From Moniliella sp. 'wahieum' (lineage: Eukaryota > Basidiomycota > Moniliellomycetes > Moniliellales > Moniliellaceae), in contig RSEE01000042.1 of NCBI GenBank assembly GCA_003971905.1, positions 1 to 64,000 on the forward strand: a DNA stretch of 64,000 nucleotides, written 5' to 3'. The number at the start of each line of letters is the position of its first letter. The stretch's first letter is position 1. Under the pieces are notes generated by a model. That model was not told the origin of the DNA and searched no databases. It saw only the letters and a list, made by a program, of their open reading frames with translations. The position numbers were made by a program, and so were the translations under genes. Below are positions 35,864 through 47,500 of this stretch, piece by piece.

Positions 35864-35905
35864 CGTTACTAGTTACTAGTTACCACCAGTTACTAGTTAC
35901 TCTAG
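35864..35905. repeat. ACTAGTT heptamer array
   Basis: GTTACTAGTTACTAGTTACC, a short break, then GTTACTAGTTACTCTAG. ACTAGT palindromes recur at 7 bp with T as spacer. Confidence 0.85.
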
Positions 35906-36043
35906 TGGCCAGGTACTCCATAACTCAATCAATACTCAGTACATCTCAGGACTCAGTCTGAGTACTCATTGTATTCAGTCTGTGTGCTCACAGTACTCGT
36001 GCAGTCTGGAGTATTCTCGCCATCAGTCACTAGCCACTCGTCC

Positions 36044-36104
36044 CTTCAAGCTTCAAGCTTCAAGCTTCAAGCTTCAAGCTTCAAGCTTCAAGCTTCAAGC
36101 TTCA
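36044..36104. repeat. Perfect AAGCTTC heptamer array, about 8.5 copies
   Basis: The longest heptamer array in the window: CTTCAAG/AAGCTTC repeated without a mismatch over ~60 bp. It is flanked by ACTAGT-type units (36028-36036, 36105-36125). Confidence 0.95.
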
Positions 36105-36300
36105 CTAGCTCCACTAGGGACTAGTAGCAGGCACCCTAGTCCTTGATGCTTGAAGCTTGAGGGCTTGAGCGATGATCGATGGTCAGTGACTAGGTGGCTA
36201 GTGATTAATGGTGACTTGTAGCCAAAGCCACTAAGGCACAGGCTACGTCACTAGTCACTCGTCACCGCGTCACCGTGACCACTCAAGTCACTCACTTGTT

Positions 36301-37403
36301 ACTAGTTACTCGTCAGCAGTCACGTATATAGTCACTAGACGCAAGTGCTGATTTAGCCGCCCAACATGCTTTGTGGGGAGAGGGACTTGGGGAGCCGCAA
36401 GGACCAAACCCTGGGACGATTGGCAATTGCCAATTATTGGACTGGCTTTGCGCACCGTCCCGCTCGTTGCTGCCTCGGCCTTTCCCCCTGCGCTCCCACG
36501 GCCTCTCCGCAGGCCGCACCCTGCAGAAGGCTGGAATTTGTTATGCCACACCGCCCTGCTACACTCTGCCCACAAACTCTGCAGCCCGGCGTTACGGTTC
36601 CGGTGGCGCTCAGCCCTTGGTGCTCATGCACCAACGCTGTCTGCCCTCGCCAAAGTACGGGATGCCTATCGGTATTGACAATGGCCATCACCCGCCTCAT
36701 CGTCCCGATCCCATCATCCCAGGGTGCCGCTAATCATTTGCTGTGTTTTTCTCGTGTGTCCAACAGTTGTCTCGCAGCACGAACCTGCCAATGTCCGGGT
36801 CAGGAACCCGATGGCGTTGGCAGCCAGCGGCAGTAGCTAGCTGTGCGCTCCGTTCTCGAAGCTATCTGAGATCTGGGTCTGAGAGCGGCCGTAGCAGTTG
36901 CTCGTTCTTACACGTTGCGTTATATCGATTGCGACTGCGCCCCTCCCCCCCCCCACTCTTTTTCTTTTCATCTCTTGTGCGTGGAACATGCCAAACTGCG
37001 TTGCCTCTTGTAGCTTGGCACAGAGACACAGAGCCTATAGCCCCCCCCTCCCCCCTTACCCGATTCAGGTCCCCGTGCAGGGCTCAGTCGCGCTCACCGT
37101 TCAATATTCAATGCTCAACACGATTCACCGTTGACAGGGCCAAACTCAGACCAGACTTGGACTTCAGGGCACTTTGACCGGTTGAGCTTTGACCACCCCA
37201 GATTCAGTACTCAGTCTCAGACGCGGGCTCCGCATGGTTGCAAGGCCCCCCGCCTTTTCTTAGCTCCACCACCATTGCTTTCGCCACTATCATACGCTGC
37301 GCTACACGTTGGGTACTTTAGCGTGCAGATCTGACCGTGTGTCCTTGCGCTGCCTGTGTTTGCTGTTTGCTTGCAGCGGCCCCCTTGTCTGCGAAACGTC
37401 TCC
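36301..37403. other. Upstream region of the Zn2Cys6 gene, with a doubtful small ORF
   Basis: A plus-strand frame from 36371 (MWGEGLGEPQGPN) runs to about 36733 and could splice (GTGCCG...CAACAG) to a short tail ending 36836, but it has no family feature. Downstream sequence is C/T-rich and likely promoter of the regulator. Confidence 0.3.
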
Positions 37404-40400
37404 ATGCTCGCCAACGTTCGCCCCCCCGTTCTCGGCGCCACCACGCCTACCGCTTTGCTACCGGTCTCCGCATCACCTACATCCCCGCCCCATCCTCTAC
37501 GCCAACATTCCTTCTCGCCATCCCACTCTCATGCCCATAACCAGCAGGTCTTGCCACAGAACCAGACCCTACCCCACTCCCACTCCCATTCCCACTCCCA
37601 ATCGCCGTCCCAGGCCCCATCCAAATCCCCATCCCAGGTCCAGGTCCAGGCCCAGGCCCAGGCCCAGGCCCCATCCAAATCATCCTCTCAGTCCCAGTCC
37701 CACCCTCAACATTCTCCCCGCCCATCCCCCCACTCCAGCTCTGGCGAGCCCAGCGAGTCGCCCGGCGCATCGACCAATCGAGTCCGTACTCGGCGAGCTT
37801 GCGATTCGTGCCGGAGCAAGAAGACACGTTGCTTGATGCGCGATGACGAATCCGTATGCGAGCAATGCAAACTCTACTCGTGCGGTACGTTATTCTGCCC
37901 TCGTACCCTTCTTATCCCCCTCAGAGGGGGGAGGGTGGGGGACCTAATACAGTGTGGCTGACCCTTGTGTGCCGGTTACGTTGCTCCCCTTCGTCCTGCG
38001 TAGATTGCACCTTTTACCTCCCCATTTCCGAGACGCGCTTCAAACGCAAGCGCAATCGTCGCCCCGAGCCGGGCGAGGACCTGTACCACGACTGGCGAGC
38101 GAGCCAGGGCAACCCACTGAGCCTGCTGGGCCCCGGAATGCTCGCCAGGGAATTTGATCCCATCCCCGAAATCCCCCGCTCCACCTGGACATCAGGATGG
38201 CAGTATGCCCCGCCAGTCCACTCCCCTGCCCAGGGCCGCGCTTTCCCCCCTTCCGCCTGCCCCGGCTAGGCATCCCCCCCCCTCTCTGCCAGCTTGCCCC
38301 CGACCCACATCGCCATCCCCACGCCCACCCCACCCCACCCCCCTGTCCAGCCCTCGGTCCATGCCCTCGGTCCAGACCCAACCCAGACCCCGACCCCTCT
38401 CCAGCCCTCGGCTCCTGCCTCGGGCGCGCTCCTTGGCTTTCCAAGCATCGGCCCAGTCAGTGACGAGCAGGCGGACGGGCAACGATCAAGGAGACTGCCG
38501 TGCTTGGCCCCACGTCGATGGCCTTCCTGTTGCACTCGTCGGCCTATGTGCCGGAAGAAGCGCTGTGTACGCTAGACCAGCAAACGCACCAACAATTCGA
38601 CTCGAATGCCCAAGGTGATGGACATGTGCGCATTGACCCCATCCCACGCCAGGTACGGGACAAGACAGGGGAAGAGGCGCGGTATGCTGTGGCTACACCT
38701 CATGTGGTGCAGAGCCAACTCTCGCACGATGTGCGAGAACACTTGATCGCCTCGTACTTTGACTCGGTCGCGCCCCTGCACCCCGTCCTGAGCAAACACG
38801 ACTTTGTCCAGATCCAACCTTCGGCACCTGTCTTGCTCGTCTCGAGTATCATGGCTGCCGCGGCGCTGAGGCGTGACGTCCCTTCTCTGTCCTCTCGGCC
38901 GCACGAACGACGGTGAATGCCTTGCTGCGCGACTCGGACGTGTTATCCAGCTGTACGTTTGAGACGCTGTACGCCATGCTCATTCTCTCGGCGCACCAAG
39001 ACTTGCATGGATCGTTTGCTGTGCAATGCAATACCCGGTGTGGAACCGGGCTGGACTGGCCATCCGACTTGCCCAGGGATTGGGACTGCACCGCCACGCA
39101 GTCGACGTGCCGCTGACGCGGGCCGAAGCGGCGGTACAGGCGCGCAAACGACGCTTGTGGGGCCAGGTGGTCATGTACGATCGATGGATCTCCATCCAAC
39201 TCGGTCGACCATTTGGTGTGGACTTGACCGAGTGCGATGCGCCCTTGCCTGGTCCCGAGGAGAGGCCGACGACCCCACCCTATTGCACCAAGCAAACGAC
39301 GATACACTAGTGTTTGCGCGGGCGCTGGTGCAAGTGACGCTGCTCCTGGGCCGGGTGGCCAAGATGATCTACGGCCCGACGGGACTGATGAAGGTGACGG
39401 ATGGCATGGTGCGTCAGCTAGTGAGCGACTGGACCAATGGAACGCCGTTGCCCATTGGGCTGATATGGGAGCGTACGCCCACCGCCCGCGCGGGCATGCT
39501 CCACGTCTTTCACGCCGCAGCACAGATCTTACTCCACCGCGTCTTCTTCCGCTCGTCCTACGTCTGTCCCGCTCACATTGGCTTTACCGTCAGCCCCGAA
39601 CGACTGGCGCTGCTGGTGCACTGGGCCAAGCTGAGCGTACTCTTTGCAGAGACGAACGACGTGCCCCTCGACGTGTCGGGGGCAGTGACTTACTCGCTCG
39701 TGGTCTGTGCGACGATGCTCTACCACAGCTGCATCACCACGCGCGACGCGGACGCCGCCCACGCTCTGGTTCGTCTGCGCGAGACGCTGCACACGCATGC
39801 GCCGGCCCGAATCGCAGTGGCAAACGGTGCGCGACAGGACGGTGCAGATCGTGGGGTTGCTGTGCGACCTGGCGAGACAGGCTGGCCAGCTGGACCAGCA
39901 CGGCCGCCTTCCTAGCCCACTCAATCCCACATACGGCGTACGTGCCAACAACGCCACTGCCGCCACGGCTGCCACTGCAGCCACTGCCGCCAATGTCGCT
40001 GCTGTGCCCGGCGGCCTCCCTGTCCCCATCAGCGACGAGACGTCAACCTTGGCTCACCCCCCGCTTCTCTTCGGCATCACCCTTGTCGCCCTTGCCGCCC
40101 AGCTGGCCGATGTTGTCCGTCAGCATGCCTTTCCCCGTCGTCCTGGACCCAGCGTACCAAGCACGACTCCCGCCCGCCTGGCTTCCTCCGCTTCCTCTCT
40201 TCCACGCTACCCACCACCCCCGCCCCCGACGTACCCGCACCCGCACCCACCACGACCGAATTTGCTTCCCTCGTCACGCCCGTCCGTTCGACGCTGGTCA
40301 CCCACCCCACCCTCCGAGTTTGGATGCGGGTCCAACGATGCGACACGCTGCGACGCCGGCTGGACCGCCCGTTCCCGTGCCCGTGCCCGTCCCCACGCCT

Positions 40401-40773
40401 GGCGCCCATACCTTCCCCCCTCATACGCAGGAACCGTGGACGACAGTCCCTCAGCTACAGATGGACGCTTCGGGCGACTTGAACCCGTTCCTTGTTGGTA
40501 CGTCCTTTCCCCTCACCCCACTTTTTTTTCTTGCGGCTGTTAGACTTGAGATGGCGACCAACGTACCACGTACGAAAGAGAATGCTAACCCCTGCTTCTC
40601 GTTCTTCTCGTTGCTGAGAAACGATGCCCAATGTGGTGGAGTATGCGCCTTGGCAAGACTGGGAGCCCAGGGTGTCCACTTCACTTGCCCCTCCTACTGC
40701 TTCTACAGCCGGACCAACCTCGTTATTGCTTGCCCATCCGCATTTGCCACACCAGGGTCCCAATTTCCAATAG
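37404..40773 (+). CDS. Zn(II)2Cys6 fungal transcription factor
   Basis: Binuclear zinc-cluster regulator with a fungal-specific TF middle-homology domain. After ATG 37404 comes a Ser/Gln/Pro-rich stretch, then RTRRACDSCRSKKTRC, ESVCEQCKLYSC and, across an intron (37885-38003, GTACGT...TAG), DCTFYLPISETRFKRKR. The spacing CX2CX6CX8CX2CX6C fits the family, with one extra Cys. The middle domain shows VREHLIASYFDSVAPLHPVLSK, LLVSSIMAAAALRRDVP, ETLYAMLILSAHQDLHGSF, IRLAQGLGLHRHAVDV and RRLWGQVVMYDRWISIQLGRP, which is the classic activation-region signature. The last intron (40498-40618) has a CTAAC branch site; the final exon begins TMPNVVEYAPWQDWEP and stops at 40771-40773. Frame changes occur between blocks. 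Target genes unknown; not part of a visible metabolic cluster. Confidence 0.85.
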
Positions 40774-41447
40774 GATGCACTCTCAAATCTGCTTTCTTCT
40801 TTTTGCTTTCTGCTTTCCTTGGTCCTGTGTCGCACAGGAGGTACAGCGAGATCAGCCCCCTGATCGGTTGAACCTATCGCTAGTCCCTACAGCTTGTAGA
40901 TGCACAACATGATAGAGGTGAGTCATCTGTTGAAGTAGGTGTATAGGTGTAGGGATACGATGGCACCATGTAGGGTTTGCCCTGCTGCCTCTTTTTGCCT
41001 GTTCTCTATCAACGGTGGGATTCCTGCCCTTGTACCACCCCGGTCCTAGTCCACCCCAGCCAAAGACGCCGCAGCCCACTTCTGCAAGGTGGCCCCCGCG
41101 CCGTGCAGCCGTGCGGACGGACTGTAAGCTCATGGCCAGTGGAAATTGTTGACGGTCTCATCTCTCAGATCTCATCTCAGTATTGATCATCACCCATCAA
41201 CTGTTTCTTTCATCTCCTAGTACATGCACACCACACTACGACTGCACAAAACCTCTTTCTGATCCAGAATGCGCCTAGGCTCAGAGAGAACAAAAATGCG
41301 CTGAGCATTGACATTGGCAGTGGCAGTGGCAGCCGTGACAGTGACAGTGACATTGGCATCAAACGGGGCAGATAGAGGGGTGAGTTCGGGTCCCAGATCA
41401 AATGTCAAAGCAAGAAGGACATTCTACCCGGAGAACCAGAGACACAA
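40774..41447. other. Convergent spacer between the regulator and beta-tubulin
   Basis: Mixed sequence with AGATCTCATCTCAG-type repeats (41157-41182) and a GACAGTGACAGTGAC hexamer run (41335-41352). No gene recognised. Confidence 0.5.
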
Positions 41448-42863
41448 TTACAGTTCGGCCTCCTGCTCATACCCCCCCTCCTCGTCGTCGAGGTACTCTT
41501 CTTCGCCATCGTCGATCCCAGCCTCGGCGTACTGCTGGTACTCGGCCACGAGAGGTCTTGCAAGTTGGATTCGGCCTCGGTGAACTCGAGTTCGTCCATG
41601 CCTTCCGAAGTGTACCAATGCAAAAACGCTTTGCGACGGAACATGGCCGAAATTGGTCCGACACGCGCTTGAACAAATCTTGAATCGCCGTGGAATTGCC
41701 AATAAACGTCACTGCCATCTTCATCCCGCGCGGCGCAATGTCACAATGGGCGGTTTGGACATTGTTCGGGATCCATCGACAAAGTAGGACGCATTCTTGG
41801 CTTGTGTCGCTTGCATTTGATCTTCCACACTCTTCATCGACATGACACGGAAGTACCTCCACAAGTGAGGTACCGTCCCTGTCCGCGGGTCCGCCGCGGC
41901 CATCATGTTTTTGCTTTCAAACATTTGCTGCGTAAGCTCAGGCACCGTCACTGCGCGGTACTGTTGACTACCACGAGCGGTGAGCGGGCAAAGCCCACCA
42001 TGAAAAAGTGCAGACGCGGGAAGGGAACCATATTGACCGCGAGCTTGCGCAGGTCCGAGTTCAGTTGGCCTGGGAAACGAAGACAGGTGGTAATGCCCGA
42101 CATGACCATCGAGACCAGATGGTTCAAGTCGTAGTACCCGGGCGCGGGGAGCTTGAGCGTCCGGAAACAAATGTCATACAACGCCTCATTGTCAATGCAG
42201 AACGTCTCGTCCGAGTTCTCGACCAACTGGTGCACGGACAAGGTCGCATTGTACGGCTCGACCACCGTGTCGGATACCTTGGGCGAAGGCAGAACCGAAA
42301 CGTAGCCATCATACGGTCGGGGAACTCTTCCCGGATCTTGGAGATGAGCAAGGTGCCCATCCCGGACCCCGTACCTCCACCGAGAGTGGGTGATTTGGAA
42401 GCCTGCAACATGTCGCATGCCTCGGCCTCTTTGCGCACCACATCCAGCACCGAATCCACAAGCTCAGCACCCTCGTGTAGTGGCCCTTGGCCCAATTGTT
42501 GCCAGCACCCGACTGGCCAAACACAAAGTTGTCGGCCGGAAGCCCGCCCATCTGGCCCGACCGAATCGAGTCCATCGTACCGGGCTCCAGGTCGACCAGC
42601 ACGGCGCGCGGCACATAACGCGCGTTGCTGGCCTCGTTGCTGGGGGTAGGCGGACACCAGAGTGACACGTGTCAGTGCGCTAGATGGAGGAAGGGGGGCG
42701 GGGGGACAACATACTAGTACACATCGATCCGCTCCAGCTGGAGGGGCGAGGTGCCGACGTAGGCGCCGGTGCCGTCGATGCCGTGTCGTCGGAGAGGACC
42801 TCCCAGAACTTGGTGCCGATCTGGTTGCCGCACTGGCCGGTCTGAACGTGGACGATCTCGCAT
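41448..42863 (-). CDS. Beta-tubulin, reading frame interrupted many times
   Basis: Beta subunit of the microtubule heterodimer. The start ATG 42863 is followed by a disturbed [17 protein letters not shown], then [19 protein letters not shown], an intron (42714-42640, GTATGT...CAG) and [20 protein letters not shown]. The GTP motif [17 protein letters not shown] is present, as are [69 protein letters not shown] and the acidic tail ending [11 protein letters not shown] (stop 41448). Only one intron is evident. At least eight small frame changes occur, mostly one base missing from a short run: ACGGAGGG reads ACGAGGG at GHYT/EGAEL, and CTCTCGG is shortened before LGGG. Either this is a pseudogene copy or the consensus is poor here; identity is certain, intactness is not. 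Confidence 0.92.
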
Positions 42864-43369
42864 GGCGTCGAGGAGGCGGAGGAGGAGGAAGGGAGGAGGA
42901 GGAAGAGGTGGTGGTGGTGGGGAGGCGGGAGAAGAGAGAAGAGACCGCACACGGATCGCGGAAGGACTGGCGAACCAAAAGCCTTCGAGAAGATTGGAAG
43001 CGACGCGTGTTGGGGAGGGACGATCAGCGATCCCCACGTCACCCATCGCCCCCACGCGTCCCGTCCGCCTTTTTGCCAACAGGAACAACTTCAGGGCAGG
43101 CGTGAAACGGACGGGTGCGCCTCCTCGGCGGCCCATTCGCCTCCGTCCACCGTCTCGAACACACCGCCTCCCCACCGCCTCGCCGCCCCCTACGCCACCT
43201 TTTTTTTGCGCACCGTCGCGACCCCCTCCTCTCTCGCCTTTCTTTCGGGTATGGGTCGTGCCCCATCGGGAGCGCGGCGGGCAACGTGGGGGGGCGCTGA
43301 CGTAAGCCAGCGGCTAGTGGCGGCGGCGGATCGCCAGGTGTTCTCGCTTCCATCTTCCGTCGGGCGGCG
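42864..43369. promoter_or_regulatory. Shared divergent promoter region of beta-tubulin and the small membrane-protein gene
   Basis: 506 bp between ATG 42863 (minus) and ATG 43370 (plus). It contains GGAGGA/GGTGGT repeats beside the tubulin start and a T8 run at 43200-43207. Promoter role is inferred from layout. Confidence 0.45.
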
Positions 43370-44041
43370 ATGGTGTTTGTGCGCGCTGGGCTCGCCGTGC
43401 TGGGCCGCGGGCGGCGTCCCCTCGGCGCGACGCGCTCGCTGCTCGCCATCCCGGTGGTCGTGCCGGCCCCGCCTTCCCGGTCGCCTTCCCGGTCGCCTTC
43501 CGGTTCGCCGTGCCGGTTGCTCGCCGCGCTGTGCAGCAGTGCCCGCGCGCCTCGGCGTTACAGGCACTGCCGCACATGATCACCCAGAAACCATGGAGCG
43601 CCAAGGTGATCATCCTCATGTGCCTCGCTAGCTTTGTGGGCTCGTTTCTGATGGGCTACCGCGCGAGCGAACAGTGGGTCCAAGATAACCCAGCTACGTC
43701 TTTCAGCGTCTCGGTTCCGCCGGGCCAGCCGTGGCCGAAGTTGCTGAGCGTCGCCTACGGGACCGAGCGGTGCTTCCTCGGATGCTACTGCTTCGGCCGA
43801 GGGAGGAATTGGACGAGGTCCAGCGCGCCAAAGCCCAATTGGCTGCGCGCAAGAAGGATTGGCGATCAGTGTTGCCGAGGCGTGGGACCGCAGCATGCGC
43901 GCGGTGAGCTTCGTCGCCCATGGAGAACGTGCTCAACGTTTAGCACGTAGGCGGATCCATCCGCCATTCGGAAACGAAGAATACCAAGCTCGCGTTGTGC
44001 GGAATGGACAACAAGCGCGCCCGTTTGTGGCGGTGGATTGA
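43370..44041 (+). CDS. Small single-pass membrane protein, possibly mitochondrial
   Basis: ATG 43370 begins MVFVRAGLAVLGRGRRPLG, an Arg-rich, acid-free start typical of mitochondrial targeting sequences. After Pro/Ser/Arg-rich sequence comes one clear membrane segment, KVIILMCLASFVGSFLMGYRA (about 43605-43665), followed by a helical charged tail: REELDEVQRAKAQLAARKKDW, then SVAEAWDRSMRAVSFVAHGE, ending VAVD at 44041. Two or three frame changes connect these blocks. I do not recognise the family. The layout (presequence, one TM, coiled helix) would fit an inner-membrane assembly or organising factor, but that is inference. Confidence 0.5.
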
Positions 44042-44514
44042 TTGCCTTCTTTGTCTGAGGTTGGCTGGGCGTTGGGAACAACCAAGGTCTAGCCGTGGTC
44101 TCTCCTCTTCTTCATCTCTTCGCTTCTCTCTTCGCATCTACATCTGTATCCTGCTATCCTACCACATTTGTGTCCATGAAACGTGCATGTAATGCAGAGC
44201 CAACGCATAGGATAGGAGAAATGCCAGGAAAAAGCAGTAGCAAACAGGAAGAGCAAGAGAAAGGGAAAGGGAAGGGCAAGGACAGGGAAAGGGCAAGGGA
44301 AACCAGAGGGAAAGAGAATGTAGGAGGAGGAAAGCAGCAAGGGCAAAGGGGAAGAAAAGTCCAGACCTGCAGGGGAGCACCAATAAGTTCGTTGGTTCGT
44401 TGGTTAATTGGATCGTTGGTGAGGTAGGATGGAGGGCCAATCAGGTGGCAATCCGGCCCGCAAGGCGGACTCAGACTCGATTGGTGGGCGCACGCGCTCA
44501 ACATGCTCACATGC
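44042..44514. other. Convergent spacer between the small gene and the chitin synthase
   Basis: Purine-rich stretch with AAGGGCAAGG/AAAGGG repeats (44255-44345) and a GTTCGTTGGTTCGTTGGTTAA run (44388-44410). No gene recognised. Confidence 0.5.
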
Positions 44515-47500
44515 TCACATGCCCTCGGTCAAGACACGTTCAATCAAGTGATTCAGCACCTCCTTCTTGGCCCAAGGAAGTCGCATACTTCTTCTCGAGC
44601 TGCAACCAGAATTTGCTTTTTGGCAACTTGGGACAAATCGGCCGTGGCCAAGAGCGTACATCCGCTTCCAACATCGCGTCCGTGGGAAGTCCCGATGGAA
44701 CCCCATACGCACTCTCTCGCATCGCACCGGGCGCCGCTCCCCCCCCTCCGGGCGTAGCGTAGCCCCCGTACCCACTGCCGTACCCCGTACCCGCCGTACC
44801 CGGGCCCACCAGGCGTCATGGTCCCCGCCCCAGGCCCTGCACTCGCCAACTGGTGCACCGATCCCGTACCGTACATCGAAGCCATCTGCGCTGGCGTCGT
44901 GTACCCAGACCCGGGACCGTACCCCGCCGGACGCACGTGGCCCGAAAGGTGCGATGGAGTGTAGACAGAAGCATCGGGATCTTTCAGGTCGTTGCCGCCG
45001 TACTGCGAATGCATGTCCCACTGCGACCCGTACATGCTTCCGCCTCCGCCTTTTCGCGCAGCGAAGGTGCCGAAGGCGCATAGAGCGTAGGTTGCTGTGA
45101 AGCCGACGCATCGGGGTGCGTACCGCCCTGCACAATCGAGCCAATCGAATGGTTCGACCCACGCTCCCACAGCTCATTTTCGTAATCGCTCCATGTCTTG
45201 AGCGGAATCTCAGCCGGGTCAAACGCACCTTCTTCGTGGATGACTACTTTTGACCCGTCTCCCAGTCACGACACGCGTTGCCCCATGAAAAGTCGTCCAT
45301 GTGCCAAAAGGAGTAGAGGGGCAAGAAGAGCGACCAGACGGGGATACCGACAATGTACACCGCCATCCACCCAATCATCTCAAACTTGCGGTGCAGCAGG
45401 AAAATGATCGCTTGCAGACCATAAATCGCGCACAACAGAATGATCGAAGTAAGGGGGATCGTGCCCAGGTGAGCGGCCACCTCGACAATCAGGTACACAA
45501 TGTACGCCACCGTCACGGGCGCAATCACCGTTGACAGCAAGTCAATCATGACAATAAAACGCATCGAGAACTGCGTCGGAGCACACCAGACACTAAGATC
45601 AGTCACTTCGTCCGTGGAGAGCAATAACAACAACAAAAGAGAATAAAAAGAAAAAGAAGGGAACCAGAAGAATCCAACAACGTACACAGCAAAATCCGCA
45701 CAAGCCCGGTGTCCAAATCAGCTCAAACAAGTTGTGTACCGTAGAGTTGATCCAGCGACGACGTTGGGAAAGCAAGACCCCCCAAGCATCGGGCGCCGTC
45801 GTCTTGCACTTGGCCGCACCGATGAACTGGGTCTTGTATTGAGGGAAGTGTTTGAGAACAAGTGTGGTCAGGTACCGGTCCTCGCCCAAGTGGAGCAAGT
45901 TTTTGGTGTGCAACGTGTCTACCCGGTTCTCGCTGTACTCGTCCACCACCACTGACGCAATGAAGAGCGGGCGGTGGGTGTCAGGCGTGCGAAGACGGAA
46001 CATGGAGAAACACCGGGCAGACAGGTAACACTGGCAAAGAGCGACTCGAACGCTTTGGTCAGGTAATGCGAAATGTAGTATTCGTATACTTGCAGCATGG
46101 TGATAAAGCTTTGTTTGGCATTGCTCAATGCCGTCTCGCCACAGAGCCCAACCACTTTCTTGTCCTTGGTAAAGAAGGAAATAAAGTGAGCTAGACACAT
46201 CGTATCCACCTCCGTATCGGCATCCACTTGCAACAAGTACTCGTAAAACGACGGGTTAACCCCAATCACGTTCTTGATCTGGTGGTACATTTCCAACTCC
46301 ATCGGCGTCATCGGCAGACCAAAGTGGACCTTGTTAAAGAAGCGCATCAGAATCAATTGCGAATCCCGCTTGCCTCGGTTGCCTGGGCGTGCCCGCTCAG
46401 TCGGCTTGCCACACTTCGCCACCACCAAGTAGGGCACCACGTGGCCCAGATGCTCGTACAGCCCCGAATAGATTTTGGCCATGTTGTGTTGTTTGCTCCC
46501 TTCGCCAAGCGAAAAGTAGGAAAGCGGCTCGGATCCACATTAGGGTTGGCCCCCAAAATGTCAAGCACATGCGCGGCGTAGGACGGTCGTTGCCACTGCC
46601 CACAATCATACCGTCACAAATGATCAGCAGCAATTTTCTCTTATCGTCATACCGCATCGCAGCAATCGAGTTGAGCGTCTTGCGAATCTCCTCGTCGCCT
46701 TCAGTGTAACAGGGTACTTGGCAAATCACAAACTTGTCCGATTCCGGCGGCGTACGCGTCGTAGTGAACTGCAGCGCCGACAAGAACTTAAACCCAATGA
46801 TCGAGACCATAAAGATGGACAGAGCAAGAAGAATGTAGTTGGCAAACTTGCACGCCGTGTCGTTCCGATGGTCCACCTCTCCAATCAAAAAGAGGTTGCG
46901 TAGACACACACGCTGCCGTTCCTTGATGGCCGGATCAATCTTGAGGGCATTCAGTTTCTTCGTAATGTCACCACCCTGTGCCGACTTGAACAGAGCAACA
47001 ACCGAACCATCGAGGAACGCAGCGTCCACCCCATCCGGTACCTGTTGGCCCTCGGGGGCTTGGAGAACGCCTTGGTCGCCTTGGTTAACATAATCCGTAA
47101 TCTCATACACCTTGTCTTCGTAAATCGCCACAATCCGGCCATCGCCAACAAAGTCCTTGACGGCCGACTTGGTGTAGCCCATGAATCCAACACGCGCTTG
47201 CGACCGCATCACCCACATCTGCTCATAGTACCAATCGGGACGAGCGTCATTGGTGTGGATGGTGCGGAAGTCGTGGTACTGCATGTTGGTGTCCGTCTCA
47301 TTTGTCGACGAGAGCTGGACCCAGGGGGACACAGTGCCCGTCACACCGTTGCACAGCGCATTGACCTGGACAGGGAAGATAGGGGTGGCATCTTGCCCGG
47401 TAGCGCATCAGTTGCTTGGTCGGCACGACCGGGATCGTGGCCCGATGGTTGGTCGCAATTTTGGTCAGGTCAAACACTTCCCCGCGGATGGAGGTGAAGG

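Larger units (their letters stand above)
28297..36300. other. Eight-kilobase gene-poor island of short tandem repeats
   Basis: No frame longer than ~110 codons shows any family feature, and codon-like composition is lost compared with the flanks. The base composition is more AT-rich than the genic arms. The block is dominated by degenerate heptamer repeats (AAGCTTC, AGTACTG, AGATCTG/T, AGGCCTC, ACTAGTC/T, GTTACCG) and by stop-rich unique sequence. It might be an old repeat-decayed intergenic block or part of a heterochromatic region. No transposase, reverse transcriptase, rRNA or tRNA was recognised in it. Confidence 0.6.

Noticed and set aside
36371-36836. Possible two-exon small gene upstream of the zinc regulator
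   Set aside because: A donor/acceptor pair can be drawn, but the product has no conserved feature and the acceptor reading is short; kept only as a note in the spacer entry.
39237-40871. Plus-strand frame of 544 codons
   Set aside because: It is the shadow of the zinc regulator: the conserved middle-domain motifs read in the other two frames.
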